Positions 1 through 9,124 of a stretch of 38,468 nt of DNA are shown one piece after another. The first letter of the stretch is position 1; the number at the start of each line of letters is the position of its first letter. The notes below the pieces were generated by a model, which was not told the origin of the DNA, did no database searches, and was given only the letters and a program-made list of their open reading frames with translations. This stretch comes from Deltaproteobacteria bacterium (GTDB lineage: Bacteria > Desulfobacterota > Desulfomonilia > UBA1062): positions 1 to 38,468 of the forward strand of contig JAKPPU010000193.1 of NCBI GenBank assembly GCA_029547185.1, given 5' to 3'. The position numbers were made by a program, and so were the translations under genes.

Positions 1-187
1 GGGGGGATAGAACTTGAACCCATGCAAATCTTTAATCAAAGCCCATATAACGTTGGGAGATCTCTCAACTGTAGATACTGAAGGTATCATTCGACGATCT
101 TTACACGTCTTACGATCCGATGAAATAGAGAGTTCTATAAGAAATATTGCCTCTTACTATTATAGGTTCATGCCTTCATGTAGTGTC
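1..187. other. Left-edge non-coding stretch
   Basis: No open reading frame with a plausible start and ribosome-binding site is visible on either strand. The stretch is AT-richer than the flanking genes. I see no tRNA cloverleaf, terminator or promoter that I would defend. It may be the tail of an intergenic region cut by the window edge. Confidence 0.4.
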
Positions 188-227
188 TTGTGAAATCAGC
201 TTTTGCTTATCATTTGATTTCTCACAA
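188..227. repeat. Imperfect hairpin downstream of the CRP-like gene
   Basis: The arm TTGTGAAATCA (188-198) pairs with TGATTTCTCACAA (215-227), with two extra bases in the right arm and a 16-base loop. It lies beyond the large inverted repeat, downstream of the minus-strand gene ending at 437. It could help end transcription, but there is no clear T-tract, so the role is a guess. Confidence 0.4.
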
Positions 228-236
228 AACGTGCCC

Positions 237-421
237 AAGGGAGGCAGGGGAGGCCCTGGATGAACCGTCGAGCGCCTCTTGCGAATGCAGCCCGACCGGA
301 GTCGGAGGCCTCATTGGCCCTGTGAATGAGCGGAGCGAATCACGGGGTCGGCCGGAGACGCAGGTCTCGGCTGCATCAAGAGGCGCTCGACGGTTCATCC
401 AGGGCCTCCCCTGCCTCCCTT
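237..421. repeat. Large inverted repeat with 45-bp perfect arms (MITE-like or cruciform)
   Basis: The left arm at 237-281 is an exact reverse complement of the right arm at 377-421, 45 bases each. After a 3-base bulge on the left, the pairing continues for 8 more bases (285-292 with 369-376). The central part holds smaller hairpins: CCGAC-CGGA-GTCGG near 292-305 and GAGAC-GCAG-GTCTC near 356-368. The right arm ends 15 bases from the stop codon of the minus-strand CRP-like gene. No transposase is present. It could be a miniature inverted-repeat element, a repeat family of this genome, or an oversized terminator. Spurious reading frames cross it on both strands and should not be annotated as genes. 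Confidence 0.9.
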
Positions 422-436
422 CCACCGAGCAAATTC

Positions 437-1387
437 TCAATTCTTCCCCTCAGAACCCAGGAGATCGATCCTGGCCCGGATGACCTCCACATCGGTGCTG
501 GCGTGCGCTGTTCCCGAGAAATGCCCGAGGATGTGGCCGGGCTTGATGAACTGCTTTTTCTGCAGTCCCTTTTCGGTGTAGACGAGCTCGACGATCCCGT
601 GCTTGATGATGGTGACGTCGGTCGTGCTGTCGAAGCAGATCTGCTGACCTTTGTTGAAATGCTCGGTGGTGAGGATGTCCTTGTCGAGATCGATGATGGG
701 CTTCGATCTGAGGTCTTCGCTGGCCTTCTTGAGGATGCGTTCGTTGTAGAGGGCTTCGAGGGAATCCATGAGCCCTGGCCTGCGGCTGCAGAGCTCCCGG
801 AGCCTCGGTGAGGGTATCCTGGCGAGCTCGCAGCTCCGGATTGCCCTCACTGTCGCCGACCTGAGATCGTGGAAGAAGAACCCGAGCTCGCCGAACACGT
901 CACCCGGGTGCATAGTCGAGATGAATTCGCCGTCCCGGACGACCTCGAGCGCGCCCGAGAGCACCAGGAAGATGTCCTCCCCCTTGTCTCCCTGCTCGAT
1001 GACGGGATGCCCTTTCCTGACACGGACAACCTCCATGATCTCGAGGAGATCGAGGAACTCGTCCATGGTCAGTTTCTTCAGGATGACCGCGCTGTCTTTT
1101 TTCAAAGCAGCGCTGCTTTCGGAGATCTCCTTGAGGGCATCGCCCAAGAGCCCCATGGAAAGAAGGATTCTGATGAGCATGGCCTGTATCTTCGGATGGC
1201 GCCCGAGGGCATTCTTTGCGACCTTGGCTGCCCCAAGCGCCTTGAAAGGCATCTTCTTCTGGATGTATTCCCTGATGCAGGCATCGAAGAGCTCGAACGC
1301 CTTTTCCACATCGCCTCCTGCTGCCAGTTTTTCCGCGCTTTTCAAAAGCTCCTTTGTGCCTCTGCCCGATCTGACCGGATCTTCCAT
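437..1387 (-). CDS. Cyclic nucleotide-binding (CRP-fold) protein with helical N-terminus and no HTH
   Basis: A 316-residue protein. Residues 1-100 are helical and TPR-like (e.g. GGDVEKAFELFDACIREYI). Residues 105-200 form a cNMP-binding beta-roll, ending in the phosphate-binding cassette FGELGF (165-170) and RSATV with the phosphate-contacting Arg at 176. Residues 223-310 look like a second, shorter and degenerate beta-roll without the cassette. There is no winged-helix DNA-binding domain, so direct transcription control as in CRP is unlikely; a sensory or scaffold role is inferred. The start is ATG at 1385-1387, preceded by a strong GAGGAGG Shine-Dalgarno. It is the last gene of the minus-strand group, 224 bases after the epimerase gene, and may have its own promoter. 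Confidence 0.85.
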   Translation of the reverse strand: MEDPVRSGRGTKELLKSAEKLAAGGDVEKAFELFDACIREYIQKKMPFKALGAAKVAKNALGRHPKIQAMLIRILLSMGLLGDALKEISESSAALKKDSAVILKKLTMDEFLDLLEIMEVVRVRKGHPVIEQGDKGEDIFLVLSGALEVVRDGEFISTMHPGDVFGELGFFFHDLRSATVRAIRSCELARIPSPRLRELCSRRPGLMDSLEALYNERILKKASEDLRSKPIIDLDKDILTTEHFNKGQQICFDSTTDVTIIKHGIVELVYTEKGLQKKQFIKPGHILGHFSGTAHASTDVEVIRARIDLLGSEGKN

Positions 1388-1611
1388 ACGACCTCCTCAT
1401 GTTCATGGTATCAGAGCACGTACAAGACCTTATTCGCACCCGGTGGACTGTCTGCCAGGAAGCCGTGTATTGCGGGAATCCGGCTGAAAACCGGTCTCAT
1501 ACCTTTGCTGATTCGCAGGATGTTGTTTAGGATGCAGATACGAAGATGACCTCTTTTATTGCGACTTCTTAAAGATAATGAGGAGCGACTGCATTTTCAA
1601 TGAAGAAATAA

Positions 1612-2700
1612 TCACGAGCAGTTTTCGAGCACGAACCGGGCGATGCGGCGGCTCGCCTCGCCGTCGCCGAAAGGGCTGTCCGTGCCGAATGCGGTGAAGC
1701 CGGCCATGGACCGGAATGCTTCGAGTATTTTCCCGGGCTCGGTCTCGACCAATCGGTTCGCGCCTGCCTCGACGGTTTCGGGCCATTCGGTGACGTCTCT
1801 CACCGTCACGCAGGGAGATTTCAAGAGGAAGGCCTCTTTCTGCACCCCTCCCGAGTCCGTGATGATGCAGCGGGCGTCCCTGACCATGGCGAGCATGGTG
1901 AGATAGCTCACGGGCTCGATCAGTCGGAGGCTGTTCCCGCCGGACCGGAGGATGTCGGGGAACAGGTTTTTCGTCCGGGGATGGACCGGGAAGATGACCG
2001 GGATCTCTCGCGATATGAGCTCGATGCCCTTCCATATCGCCCTGAATCTCTCTGCATCGTTCGTGTTCTCGGCGCGGTGGATCGTGGCGAGGACGAACGG
2101 GGGCGGGTAGGGGTGGGATACGGGTGACTTCGAAAATCGGATGAGGGCATCGTACATGACATCGCCGGTGAGTATTCCGGAGATCCCCTCCTTTGCGAGG
2201 AGGCTCACCGCATTCTCCGTGGGGCAGAAATGGTATGATGCGACGTGGTCGGTGAGGACGCGGTTGATCTCCTCGGGCATGTTTCTGTCAAAGCTGCGGA
2301 CCCCTGCTTCGATGTGGCCCACCCTGATCTTGAGCTTGGCCGCCGCCAGGGCGCCGGCCAGGGTGGAGTTGGTGTCTCCGTAGACGAGAACGAGATCCGG
2401 CCTCTCGGCTGCGAGGACATCCTCGATGCCTTCGAGCATCCGGGCTGTCTGCTTTGCGTGGCTCGATGACCCGATACCCAGGGAGTAGTCAGGCTCTTCG
2501 AGACCCAGGGTATCGAAGTGGATCTCGGACATGGTGTAGTCGTAGTGCTGTCCCGTATGCACGACCCGGTAAGGGATCCTTGCATCCCTGAAGGCTTGGG
2601 CGACAGGGGCGAGCTTGATGAACTGGGGGCGTGCGCCCACGATATGGATTACGGCAGGCCCGGCATGGTGGCCCACGTTTACATTCTGGTTACGATGCAT
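1612..2700 (-). CDS. wecB: UDP-N-acetylglucosamine 2-epimerase (non-hydrolysing) family protein
   Basis: The product interconverts UDP-GlcNAc and UDP-ManNAc, or a modified UDP-sugar, in the cytoplasm for surface-glycan precursors. Family motifs in order are GARPQFIK, HTGQH, GDTNST, HIEAGVRS, MPEEINR, HRAENT and TDSGGVQKEA. GARPQFIK, in place of the commoner GTRPEAIK, resembles the WbpI-type UDP-GlcNAc3NAcA epimerases, so the substrate is uncertain. I chose ATG at 2698-2700, which has AGAGAG just upstream; a TTG at 2733 would add 11 residues unlike the family. Either start overlaps the end of the SPOR gene (22 bases with the chosen start), implying translational coupling. Length (362 aa) is normal. 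Confidence 0.88.
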   Translation of the reverse strand: MHRNQNVNVGHHAGPAVIHIVGARPQFIKLAPVAQAFRDARIPYRVVHTGQHYDYTMSEIHFDTLGLEEPDYSLGIGSSSHAKQTARMLEGIEDVLAAERPDLVLVYGDTNSTLAGALAAAKLKIRVGHIEAGVRSFDRNMPEEINRVLTDHVASYHFCPTENAVSLLAKEGISGILTGDVMYDALIRFSKSPVSHPYPPPFVLATIHRAENTNDAERFRAIWKGIELISREIPVIFPVHPRTKNLFPDILRSGGNSLRLIEPVSYLTMLAMVRDARCIITDSGGVQKEAFLLKSPCVTVRDVTEWPETVEAGANRLVETEPGKILEAFRSMAGFTAFGTDSPFGDGEASRRIARFVLENCS

Positions 2701-3200
2701 TCTCTCTGCAGTTTGCTGCTGAGCGTGCTGCAATACCGTTCAGCAGTCTCACGTGAGCGGAAGCTGCCCCACCGGACCGCGAACCATTTGCCGGTATCGC
2801 TGATAGTACAGCGGAGATGGGTCTTCGATTCGAGCTCGGCTGCATACTTTTTTGCTGCCTCTTCGGACTTGAACGCTGCGATCTGGATGCTGAAGTCTTC
2901 GCTTCCTGACGGAGAGCCCTTATCCTGGAGTAGGAGGATATCCCAATAGGAATATTCGAAGCTGCTTTTCCGGGGCTCGGCCTTTTCGCTTTTGGGCGAG
3001 TCGGGCAAGGTCTTTTCCGGGCTTTTCGCCACGAGCTTGCTCAATCTCGACTCGAGGGGGTCGTAGGAAAACTTGGGGTGGTCACTGATCACGGAAAAGA
3101 GAACGCTTGCCCCGACAAGGATTACGAGCGAAAGGAAGAGGAGGGCCACGTTCCTCGTGAGGGACTGTGACTGCGTCCTCTTTCTCCGTTTTCTCTTCAT
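2679..3200 (-). CDS. SPOR-domain inner-membrane protein
   Basis: A 173-residue bitopic protein. It has a very basic cytoplasmic tail (MKRKRRKR), one transmembrane helix at about residues 17-38, a charged Ser/Pro/Lys-rich linker (about 45-85), and a C-terminal SPOR domain at about 103-173 with the two repeats seen in the family (FSIQIAAFKSEEAAKKYA and WFAVRWGSFRSRETAERYC). SPOR domains bind denuded septal peptidoglycan, so a role in division or envelope maintenance is likely. It begins 6 bases after the argS stop and overlaps the epimerase start, so the three genes form an operon. Confidence 0.85.
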   Translation of the reverse strand: MKRKRRKRTQSQSLTRNVALLFLSLVILVGASVLFSVISDHPKFSYDPLESRLSKLVAKSPEKTLPDSPKSEKAEPRKSSFEYSYWDILLLQDKGSPSGSEDFSIQIAAFKSEEAAKKYAAELESKTHLRCTISDTGKWFAVRWGSFRSRETAERYCSTLSSKLQRECIVTRM

Positions 3201-3206
3201 AGAAAC

Positions 3207-4868
3207 CTACATGCTCTCCGGTGCGCCAATGCCCATGAGGCCCAATGCATTCGCCAACACCTGCTTCACGGCGCTGACCAGAATCAGCCGTGCCGCGGTC
3301 AGGGGTCCGTTATCCGTTATCACCCGGTTCCTATTATAAAACCGATGGAAAGCGGTTGCAAGCTCCAGGAGATAAAAGGATACCCGGTGGGGTTCGAGAT
3401 CGGCGGCACACGATACGACCACGTCCGGATATGCGGCGATCATCTTGACGAGATCGAGGTCGTCGCCCCCGGCGAGGAGATCCGTGTCGAGCTTCGAGAT
3501 GTCGGGAGAAAGCCCTTGTGCAGATGCATTCTTGAGGATCGAGCAGATCCGTGCATGGGCATACTGGATGTAATACACAGGGTTCTCGTCGCTCTTTTTC
3601 TTGGCGAGATCGAGGTCGAATACGAGCTGGGCATCGCTCTTTCGCATCATGAAGAAATATCGGCAAACGTCTTTGCCGACTTCATCAATGATCTCTCTTA
3701 AGGTGACGAATTCGCCCGACCTCGTGGACATGGAGACGGGCTGCCCTTCCCTGACAAGGGAGACGAGCTGGATGAGCAGGGCGTGGAAGGCGTCGCCCGG
3801 CGCTCCCATGGCCTCGATGGCCGCCTTCATCCTCGGCACGTAGCCGTGGTGGTCCGCTCCCCAGATGTCGATGATCTTCTCGAAGCCGCGGTCGAGCTTG
3901 TCCTTGTGGTATGCGATGTCCGGGGCAAAGTACGTGAGCGAGCCGTCCTGCTTCCGGAGCACCCGGTCCTTCTCGTCGCCGAAGCGGGTCGTCCGGAACC
4001 ACAGGGCTCCCTCCGATTCATAGATCAGGTCGTGCTCCCGGAGGTATTCAAGGGTTTCCTCGACCTTGTTGTCCCTGTACAGGGATGCCTCGCTGAACCA
4101 GTTGTCGAAGTGGACGTTGAACAGACCGAGGTCATCCTTTATTCCCTGCAGGATGGATGAGCTGGCGTACTCCCGGCAGATCGCCACGGCCTCTTTTTCG
4201 TCCATATTGAGGAGCTCTTCACCTCGTGCTTCACAGAGCCTGCGGGCGATGTCCTTTATGTAATCTCCCTTGTAGCCGTTTTCCGGAAAGGGGGCAGAGC
4301 TACCGAAGATCTCCCGGTATCGGCAGAGGACCGAGAGCCCGAGGATGTTCATCTGATTTCCCACGTCGTTGATATAGTACTCGGACTCCACGTCGAACCC
4401 GGCGGTTTTCAGGATTCTCGCGAGGGTGTCGCCCACGGCGGCACCCCGTCCATGGCCTACATGGAGCGGGCCGGTGGGGTTGGCGGAGACGAACTCCACC
4501 TGGACCTTAACGCCGCGGCCGTATGAGGTTCTGCCGAAATCCCCCTTCTGCTCAAGCACCTCATGGAGTGTGCGCACCCACACGGCAGGGGACACATAAA
4601 AATTGATGAAACCCGGGCCTGCGATCTCAACCTTCTCGAAGACGTCGGTGAGCCGTTCCATGCGTTCTTTGATTATGCCTGCAATCTCCCTGGGCGGCCT
4701 CTTGGCCTGTGACGCCATGATCATGGCGACGTTCGTTGCGAAATCACCGAATGCCTTGTTGGAAGGTATGCTCACCGAGACGGATTCGAGGTCATGGCCG
4801 GGGATCACCCTCTCATCCATGAGAGTATGGAGCGTTTCCTTGAGAAGCGATTCTATCTGTTCCTTCAC
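3207..4868 (-). CDS. argS: Arginyl-tRNA synthetase
   Basis: Charges tRNA-Arg with arginine in the cytoplasm. The class I signature HVGH is at residues 136-139 within SANPTGPLHVGHGRG, preceded by the ArgS-specific N-terminal domain. The second signature is the ArgS variant SMSTRSG (about 379-385). The anticodon-binding helical domain ends in the typical ALGLMGIGAPESM. The frame is open up to 5084, but the extra 72 residues look nothing like ArgS. I place the start at GTG 4866-4868, which has GAGGGA six bases upstream and gives 553 residues, the usual length. First gene of the operon with the SPOR and epimerase genes. Confidence 0.95.
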   Translation of the reverse strand: MKEQIESLLKETLHTLMDERVIPGHDLESVSVSIPSNKAFGDFATNVAMIMASQAKRPPREIAGIIKERMERLTDVFEKVEIAGPGFINFYVSPAVWVRTLHEVLEQKGDFGRTSYGRGVKVQVEFVSANPTGPLHVGHGRGAAVGDTLARILKTAGFDVESEYYINDVGNQMNILGLSVLCRYREIFGSSAPFPENGYKGDYIKDIARRLCEARGEELLNMDEKEAVAICREYASSSILQGIKDDLGLFNVHFDNWFSEASLYRDNKVEETLEYLREHDLIYESEGALWFRTTRFGDEKDRVLRKQDGSLTYFAPDIAYHKDKLDRGFEKIIDIWGADHHGYVPRMKAAIEAMGAPGDAFHALLIQLVSLVREGQPVSMSTRSGEFVTLREIIDEVGKDVCRYFFMMRKSDAQLVFDLDLAKKKSDENPVYYIQYAHARICSILKNASAQGLSPDISKLDTDLLAGGDDLDLVKMIAAYPDVVVSCAADLEPHRVSFYLLELATAFHRFYNRNRVITDNGPLTAARLILVSAVKQVLANALGLMGIGAPESM

Positions 4869-5074
4869 GTTGGTCCCTCTTAGCAGGTTAAGTCTTTCAG
4901 ATTCTTTCTGTCCCCTTATCGGGCTGCCATCTGTACATAACAGATGCTCCACATTTGTCCAGTGATTTTGACAGGAAGAGGAAAATTCCCTGCGGGATAT
5001 CTTATGCCGGAGGGCCCCATTGGAGACAATTGGAGAAGTCTTTGCATCCCTCCCGCTTGTAGACGGTTTGCATA

Positions 5075-5103
5075 TTGACTTCAAAAGGGAGAGCCTCTAT
5101 AAA
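5075..5103 (+). promoter_or_regulatory. Sigma70-type promoter of the hrcA operon
   Basis: TTGACT (5075-5080) and TATAAA (5098-5103) are separated by exactly 17 bases. The predicted transcription start near 5110 falls at the left edge of the CIRCE operator, the classical arrangement for HrcA repression of housekeeping-promoter heat-shock operons. Confidence 0.8.
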
Positions 5104-5110
5104 CGAAGTG

Positions 5111-5137
5111 TTAGCAGTTAATGTAGGTGAGTGCTAA
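5111..5137 (+). promoter_or_regulatory. CIRCE operator (HrcA binding site), left arm degenerate
   Basis: The consensus is TTAGCACTC-N9-GAGTGCTAA. Here the right arm GAGTGCTAA (5129-5137) is perfect, the 9-base spacer is right, and the left arm TTAGCAGTT (5111-5119) matches 7 of 9 bases. It sits just upstream of hrcA and at the predicted +1, so HrcA should autoregulate hrcA-grpE-dnaK. The mismatched left arm may weaken repression. Confidence 0.88.
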
Positions 5138-5142
5138 AATCG

Positions 5143-6177
5143 ATGACGTACCAGTTGAGCGAACGAGACAAGAGCATATTGGGTGCGATCATTCAGGAAT
5201 ACGTATCGACCGGGGAGCCGGTGGGATCGAGGATCGTGTCCCGGAAGTATATGCTGGCCCTGTCTCCTGCCACGATCAGGAACGTGATGGCAGATCTGGA
5301 GGAGATGGGGCTCCTGTACCAGCCCCATATTTCCGCCGGACGCATACCGACTCCTGAGGGGTTCCGCTTCTACCTGACCAGCATCATGGAGGTCAAGGCC
5401 TTGCCGCGAGGGGAGAAGAGCATGATCTCCCGGCATATGGCAAAGACCCTGGGCGATGTCAAGGAAACGCTCCGGGAGGCCTCCTGCCTGCTTTCCCAGA
5501 TCTCGAAGAACGCATCGATCGTCATCCTGCCGAAGCTGGAGTCCTTCCTCTTGAAGCGCATCGATTTCGTCAGAATGGATGAGAGCAGGGTCCTGGTGAT
5601 CCTGGTGAGCAAGGCAGGGATCGTATACAATCATATCGTCCACGGAGAGGATATTCCCCAGGATCTCCTGCTGAAATATACGAATTATCTCAACCAGTCT
5701 TACGCCGATATCTCCATCCAAGAGATGCGGGACAGGCTCATCAAAGAGATGTCGAGCGAAAAGGCACAGTTCGACTCGCTGGTAAAACAGGCGATCAACC
5801 TGGGGATGACGGCCCTCGACGGCTTCGAGGGGACTCCGGACATCTATATCCAGGGCAAGCAGAGCGTGTTCAACAGCCCGGAAATGGCCAATCTCGACAG
5901 ATTGAAGGACATCGTAAGCACCTTCGAAGACAAGGGAAAGATCGTGCGCATCCTCAACAGGGTCCTCGAGGATCCGGGCGTCAAGGTCATGCTGGGCAAG
6001 GAGATGGAGCACTTCGGCATGGACGATTTCAGCCTGGTGGCCAGCGGGTATTATCGCAAGCAGGTGCCTGTGGGCTCGCTGGGTGTGATCGGCCCCATCC
6101 GGATGGATTACTCGCGCGTGATACCGCTGGTTGGATACATGGCCAAAATCTTGAGCGATCTATTGGAGGACGTATAG
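5143..6177 (+). CDS. hrcA: Heat-inducible transcription repressor HrcA
   Basis: Represses class I heat-shock genes by binding CIRCE. The N-terminal winged helix (residues about 3-80) carries the typical LSERDKSILGAIIQEYVSTG and the recognition region SPATIRNVMADLEEMGLL, followed by HISAGRIPT; the rest is the GAF-like and dimerisation region. An in-frame GTG at 5131 lies inside the CIRCE arm and would be only three bases from AGG. I prefer ATG 5143, which gives the usual N-terminus and 344 residues, although the AGGTGA motif then lies rather far upstream. The gene ends one base before grpE starts. Confidence 0.93.
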   Translation: MTYQLSERDKSILGAIIQEYVSTGEPVGSRIVSRKYMLALSPATIRNVMADLEEMGLLYQPHISAGRIPTPEGFRFYLTSIMEVKALPRGEKSMISRHMAKTLGDVKETLREASCLLSQISKNASIVILPKLESFLLKRIDFVRMDESRVLVILVSKAGIVYNHIVHGEDIPQDLLLKYTNYLNQSYADISIQEMRDRLIKEMSSEKAQFDSLVKQAINLGMTALDGFEGTPDIYIQGKQSVFNSPEMANLDRLKDIVSTFEDKGKIVRILNRVLEDPGVKVMLGKEMEHFGMDDFSLVASGYYRKQVPVGSLGVIGPIRMDYSRVIPLVGYMAKILSDLLEDV

Positions 6178-6178
6178 G

Positions 6179-6736
6179 ATGGACGAAAACAAGAGAGACA
6201 CAATGCACGGAACTGAAGAAATGACCGAGCAGAGCGCTGTGCCTCAGACAGAGAGTAAGGAAGGACGGGAGACGAAAGAACCCTGTGGGGATATCAAGGA
6301 AATCAAGGCTCAACTGGACGAGTATAAGGACCGCTGTCTCCGCGCCTACGCAGAAATGGACAATATGAGAAAGCGCCTTGCCAGGGAGAGACAGGACATC
6401 GTCAAGTACGGCACGGAAAAGCTGCTCAAGGATTTTCTCCTGGTATACGACGCCATAGAGAAATCGATTCATACGGCCGAGGAGATGCACCCCGAGGATG
6501 AACAGTTTATCCAAGGCTTGCGAATGACGGAAAAATTATTTCTCGAAACCTTGAAAAAACACCAGGTGGAACCTATAGAAGCAGAAAACATGCCCTTTGA
6601 TCCCCGGTATCACGAGGCAATGATGCAGGTGACCGAGGGGAATATGCCGAAGGGTATGGTCGTGAAAGAGCTCGAGAAAGGTTTCACCGTCCACGACAGG
6701 TTGCTGAGACCGGCAAAAGTGGCTGTTTCAGGCTGA
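6179..6736 (+). CDS. grpE: Nucleotide exchange factor GrpE
   Basis: Releases ADP from DnaK in the Hsp70 cycle. The 185-residue protein has an acidic disordered N-terminus, a long coiled-coil helix (about 35-90, including [15 protein letters not shown]), a four-helix region, and the C-terminal beta domain with [15 protein letters not shown] and the final [16 protein letters not shown] lies one base after the hrcA stop with GGAGG nine bases upstream. Second gene of the CIRCE-controlled operon. Confidence 0.95.
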   Translation: MDENKRDTMHGTEEMTEQSAVPQTESKEGRETKEPCGDIKEIKAQLDEYKDRCLRAYAEMDNMRKRLARERQDIVKYGTEKLLKDFLLVYDAIEKSIHTAEEMHPEDEQFIQGLRMTEKLFLETLKKHQVEPIEAENMPFDPRYHEAMMQVTEGNMPKGMVVKELEKGFTVHDRLLRPAKVAVSG

Positions 6737-6768
6737 TAGTAGGAGAAAATTACAAGGGAGGAGATCAG

Positions 6769-8688
6769 ATGGGAAAGATTTTAGGTATAGATCTGGGGAC
6801 CACCTTTTCCTGCATGTCTATCATGGAAGGCGGTGAACCGAAAGTCATATCGAACGCCGAGGGAGCTCGCACGACCCCTTCAGTGGTCGCCTTTACCAGC
6901 AGCGGTGAAAGGTTGGTGGGCCAGGTTGCCAGGCGCCAGGCTATCACGAATTCTGAAAATACCCTCTTTGCCATAAAGCGGCTCATCGGGCGGAGGTTCG
7001 AAGACCCCGAGGTCCAGAAGGATAAGCAGATCGTGCCCTTCAAGATCGTCAGGGCAGACAATGGAGATGCAGCAGTCCAGGTCGGAGACCGCAAGTATGC
7101 AGCACCCGAGATATCGGCAATGGTTCTCCAGAAGCTCAAGATGGATGCTGAGGCCTACCTCGGGGAGAAAATCGACGAGGCGGTCATCACGGTTCCCGCC
7201 TATTTTAATGACTCCCAGCGTCAGGCGACAAAGGATGCGGGAAAGATCGCCGGCTTCGAGGTGAAGAGGATCATCAACGAGCCTACCGCGGCGGCCCTGG
7301 CCTACGGCCTCGACAGGAAGAAGGAAGAGAAGGTAGCCGTGTTCGACTTCGGCGGGGGAACCTTCGACATCTCGATCCTCGAGATCGGGGACGGGGTATT
7401 CGAGGTGAAGTCCACCAACGGAGACACGCACCTCGGCGGAGAAGACATCGACAACAGGATCATCGACTATCTGGTCTCAGAGTTCAGGAAAGAGACCGGC
7501 GTGGACCTGAGCAAGGACAGGATGGCCCTCCAGCGGCTCAAGGAAGGCGCGGAGAGGGCCAAGATCGAGCTCTCCTCCATGATGGAGACCGAGATAAATC
7601 TGCCCTTCATCACTGCCGATCAGACAGGCCCGAAGCACCTCAACATGAAGCTCACCAGGGCAAAGCTCGAATCCCTGGTGGACGACATCATCGCACGGGT
7701 GGACGGACCCTGCAGGAAGGCACTGTCCGACGCGGGACTCTCGGCAAACGAGATCGATGAGGTCATCCTCGTGGGAGGCCAGACCAGGATGCCCAAAATC
7801 CAGCAGAAGGTGAGAGAGCTCTTCGGGAAAGAGCCCCACAAGGGGGTGAATCCCGATGAAGTGGTTGCCATCGGCGCAGCCATTCAGGCAGGCGTTCTCG
7901 GCGGAGAGGTCAAGGACGTGCTGCTGCTCGATGTCACCCCGCTCTCTCTGGGTATCGAAACCTTAGGCGGCGTGTTCACGAAGATCATCGAGAGGAACAC
8001 CACGATACCGACCAAGAAGACGCAGGTGTTCTCCACTGCCGAGGATAACCAGAACGCCGTGACCATACGGGTCTTCCAGGGCGAGAGGCCCATGGCGAAC
8101 GACAACAAGCTCCTGGGCCAGTTCGACCTGGTAGGCATCCCGGCGGCGCCGCGCGGCATCCCGCAGATAGAGGTGAGCTTCGACATCGATGCGAACGGCA
8201 TTCTTCACGTCTCGGCAAAAGACAAGGCCACCGGCAAGGAGCAGTCCATCAAGATAACGAGCTCGTCGGGCTTGAGCGAACAGGACATAAACCGGATGAT
8301 CCGCGAGGCCGAAGAGCACGAGACCGAGGACAAGAGGCGCCAGGCCATGGTCGAGGCGAAAAACAGGGCGGACTCCCTCGTGTACACGACGGAAAAGACC
8401 CTCAAGGAGCACGGCGACAAGGTCGATGCCCAGACCCGGGCAAGCATCGAGAACGCCATGGCCGATCTCAAGGACGCCATAAAGAGCGACGATGTCGACC
8501 TGATCAACCGGAAGATCGAGGCCCTGACCTCTGCGTCCCACAAGCTCGCCGAGGTGATCTATTCCCAGGCAGCATCCGGAGGGGAGGCCCAGGGCGGTGC
8601 ACAGGGCCAGGGCCCCGGAGCCGGGAAGCGCCCTGACGAAGATGTCGTGGATGCCGAGTTCGAAGAGGTCAAGGGAGACAAGAGATAA
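6769..8688 (+). CDS. dnaK: Molecular chaperone DnaK (Hsp70)
   Basis: ATP-dependent chaperone of 639 residues. The N-terminal ATPase domain (about 1-380) has GIDLGTTFS at the start, [17 protein letters not shown], the FDFGGGTFD phosphate loop and VGGQTRMP. The substrate-binding domain follows the hydrophobic linker [12 protein letters not shown]. The tail ends in [12 protein letters not shown], the usual bacterial signature. A strong GGAGGAG site precedes the ATG. It follows grpE by 32 bases, and its partner dnaJ lies on the opposite strand beyond fmdB. Confidence 0.98.
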   Translation: MGKILGIDLGTTFSCMSIMEGGEPKVISNAEGARTTPSVVAFTSSGERLVGQVARRQAITNSENTLFAIKRLIGRRFEDPEVQKDKQIVPFKIVRADNGDAAVQVGDRKYAAPEISAMVLQKLKMDAEAYLGEKIDEAVITVPAYFNDSQRQATKDAGKIAGFEVKRIINEPTAAALAYGLDRKKEEKVAVFDFGGGTFDISILEIGDGVFEVKSTNGDTHLGGEDIDNRIIDYLVSEFRKETGVDLSKDRMALQRLKEGAERAKIELSSMMETEINLPFITADQTGPKHLNMKLTRAKLESLVDDIIARVDGPCRKALSDAGLSANEIDEVILVGGQTRMPKIQQKVRELFGKEPHKGVNPDEVVAIGAAIQAGVLGGEVKDVLLLDVTPLSLGIETLGGVFTKIIERNTTIPTKKTQVFSTAEDNQNAVTIRVFQGERPMANDNKLLGQFDLVGIPAAPRGIPQIEVSFDIDANGILHVSAKDKATGKEQSIKITSSSGLSEQDINRMIREAEEHETEDKRRQAMVEAKNRADSLVYTTEKTLKEHGDKVDAQTRASIENAMADLKDAIKSDDVDLINRKIEALTSASHKLAEVIYSQAASGGEAQGGAQGQGPGAGKRPDEDVVDAEFEEVKGDKR

Positions 8689-8697
8689 CGGGGCTTC

Positions 8698-8738
8698 AAG
8701 GGCAGGGCCCTTAAAATATCCAGGCAGGACCTGCCCTT
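8698..8738 (+). terminator. Possible terminator or attenuating hairpin after dnaK
   Basis: AAGGGCAGG (8698-8706) pairs perfectly with CCTGCCCTT (8730-8738). Both arms can also fold locally (AAGGGC-AGG-GCCCTT and GGCAG-GAC-CTGCC). A T-rich but interrupted stretch follows (TTTGCTTTGTC). It probably reduces read-through from dnaK to fmdB or protects the dnaK 3' end. Confidence 0.5.
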
Positions 8739-8779
8739 TGCTTTGTCTCATGTGATTCTTACAAGAGAGAAGGGGATAC

Positions 8780-9124
8780 ATGCCGATTTATGAATTTAAA
8801 TGCTTGACATGCGGGGCATTGCGGAGCGTGCTCGTCCAGGGATTCAAGACCCCCGAGGGGCTTTCCTGCGAGGCCTGCGGGTCAAAGGACGTGAAGAAGG
8901 TCGTCTCCAAGGTGAGCTACCATCAGTCCCAGTCCGACAGGCTCTCTTCCTATGATCCAAGGTCGAGACATTCCGACAGCTACCTCAAGGACACCAGGAA
9001 TATCGGGCTCCACGCGGAGCACATGCTGAGGAAGGCAGGGGTAAAACCCACCGAAGAGTTCCAGAACAAACTCGAAAAGCTCAGGACCGACCCGTCCCGC
9101 GTCATCAAGGATGAGGATGTGTAG
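8780..9124 (+). CDS. FmdB-family putative regulatory zinc-ribbon protein
   Basis: A 114-residue protein. The N-terminal 40 residues match the FmdB/CxxC_CXXC_SSSS family: MPIYEFKC, with zinc-ligand pairs C8/C11 and C30/C33. The C-terminal half is polar and charged and not recognisable. FmdB was named from a methanol/formamide regulator, but the molecular role of the family is unsettled. An AGAGAGAAGGGG site precedes ATG 8780. It follows dnaK by 91 bases beyond a hairpin, so it may be a weakly expressed fourth gene of that operon. Its stop codon is the first part of the repeat element that follows. Confidence 0.82.
   Translation: MPIYEFKCLTCGALRSVLVQGFKTPEGLSCEACGSKDVKKVVSKVSYHQSQSDRLSSYDPRSRHSDSYLKDTRNIGLHAEHMLRKAGVKPTEEFQNKLEKLRTDPSRVIKDEDV

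Noticed and set aside
190..483. 97-residue reading frame on the plus strand across the large inverted repeat
   Set aside because: It consists mostly of the two repeat arms read through, lacks a ribosome-binding site, and a frame on the other strand mirrors it. This is a repeat artefact.
4869..5084. 72-residue N-terminal extension of ArgS
   Set aside because: The extension is unlike any ArgS, and the GTG at 4868 has a good ribosome-binding site and gives the family length.
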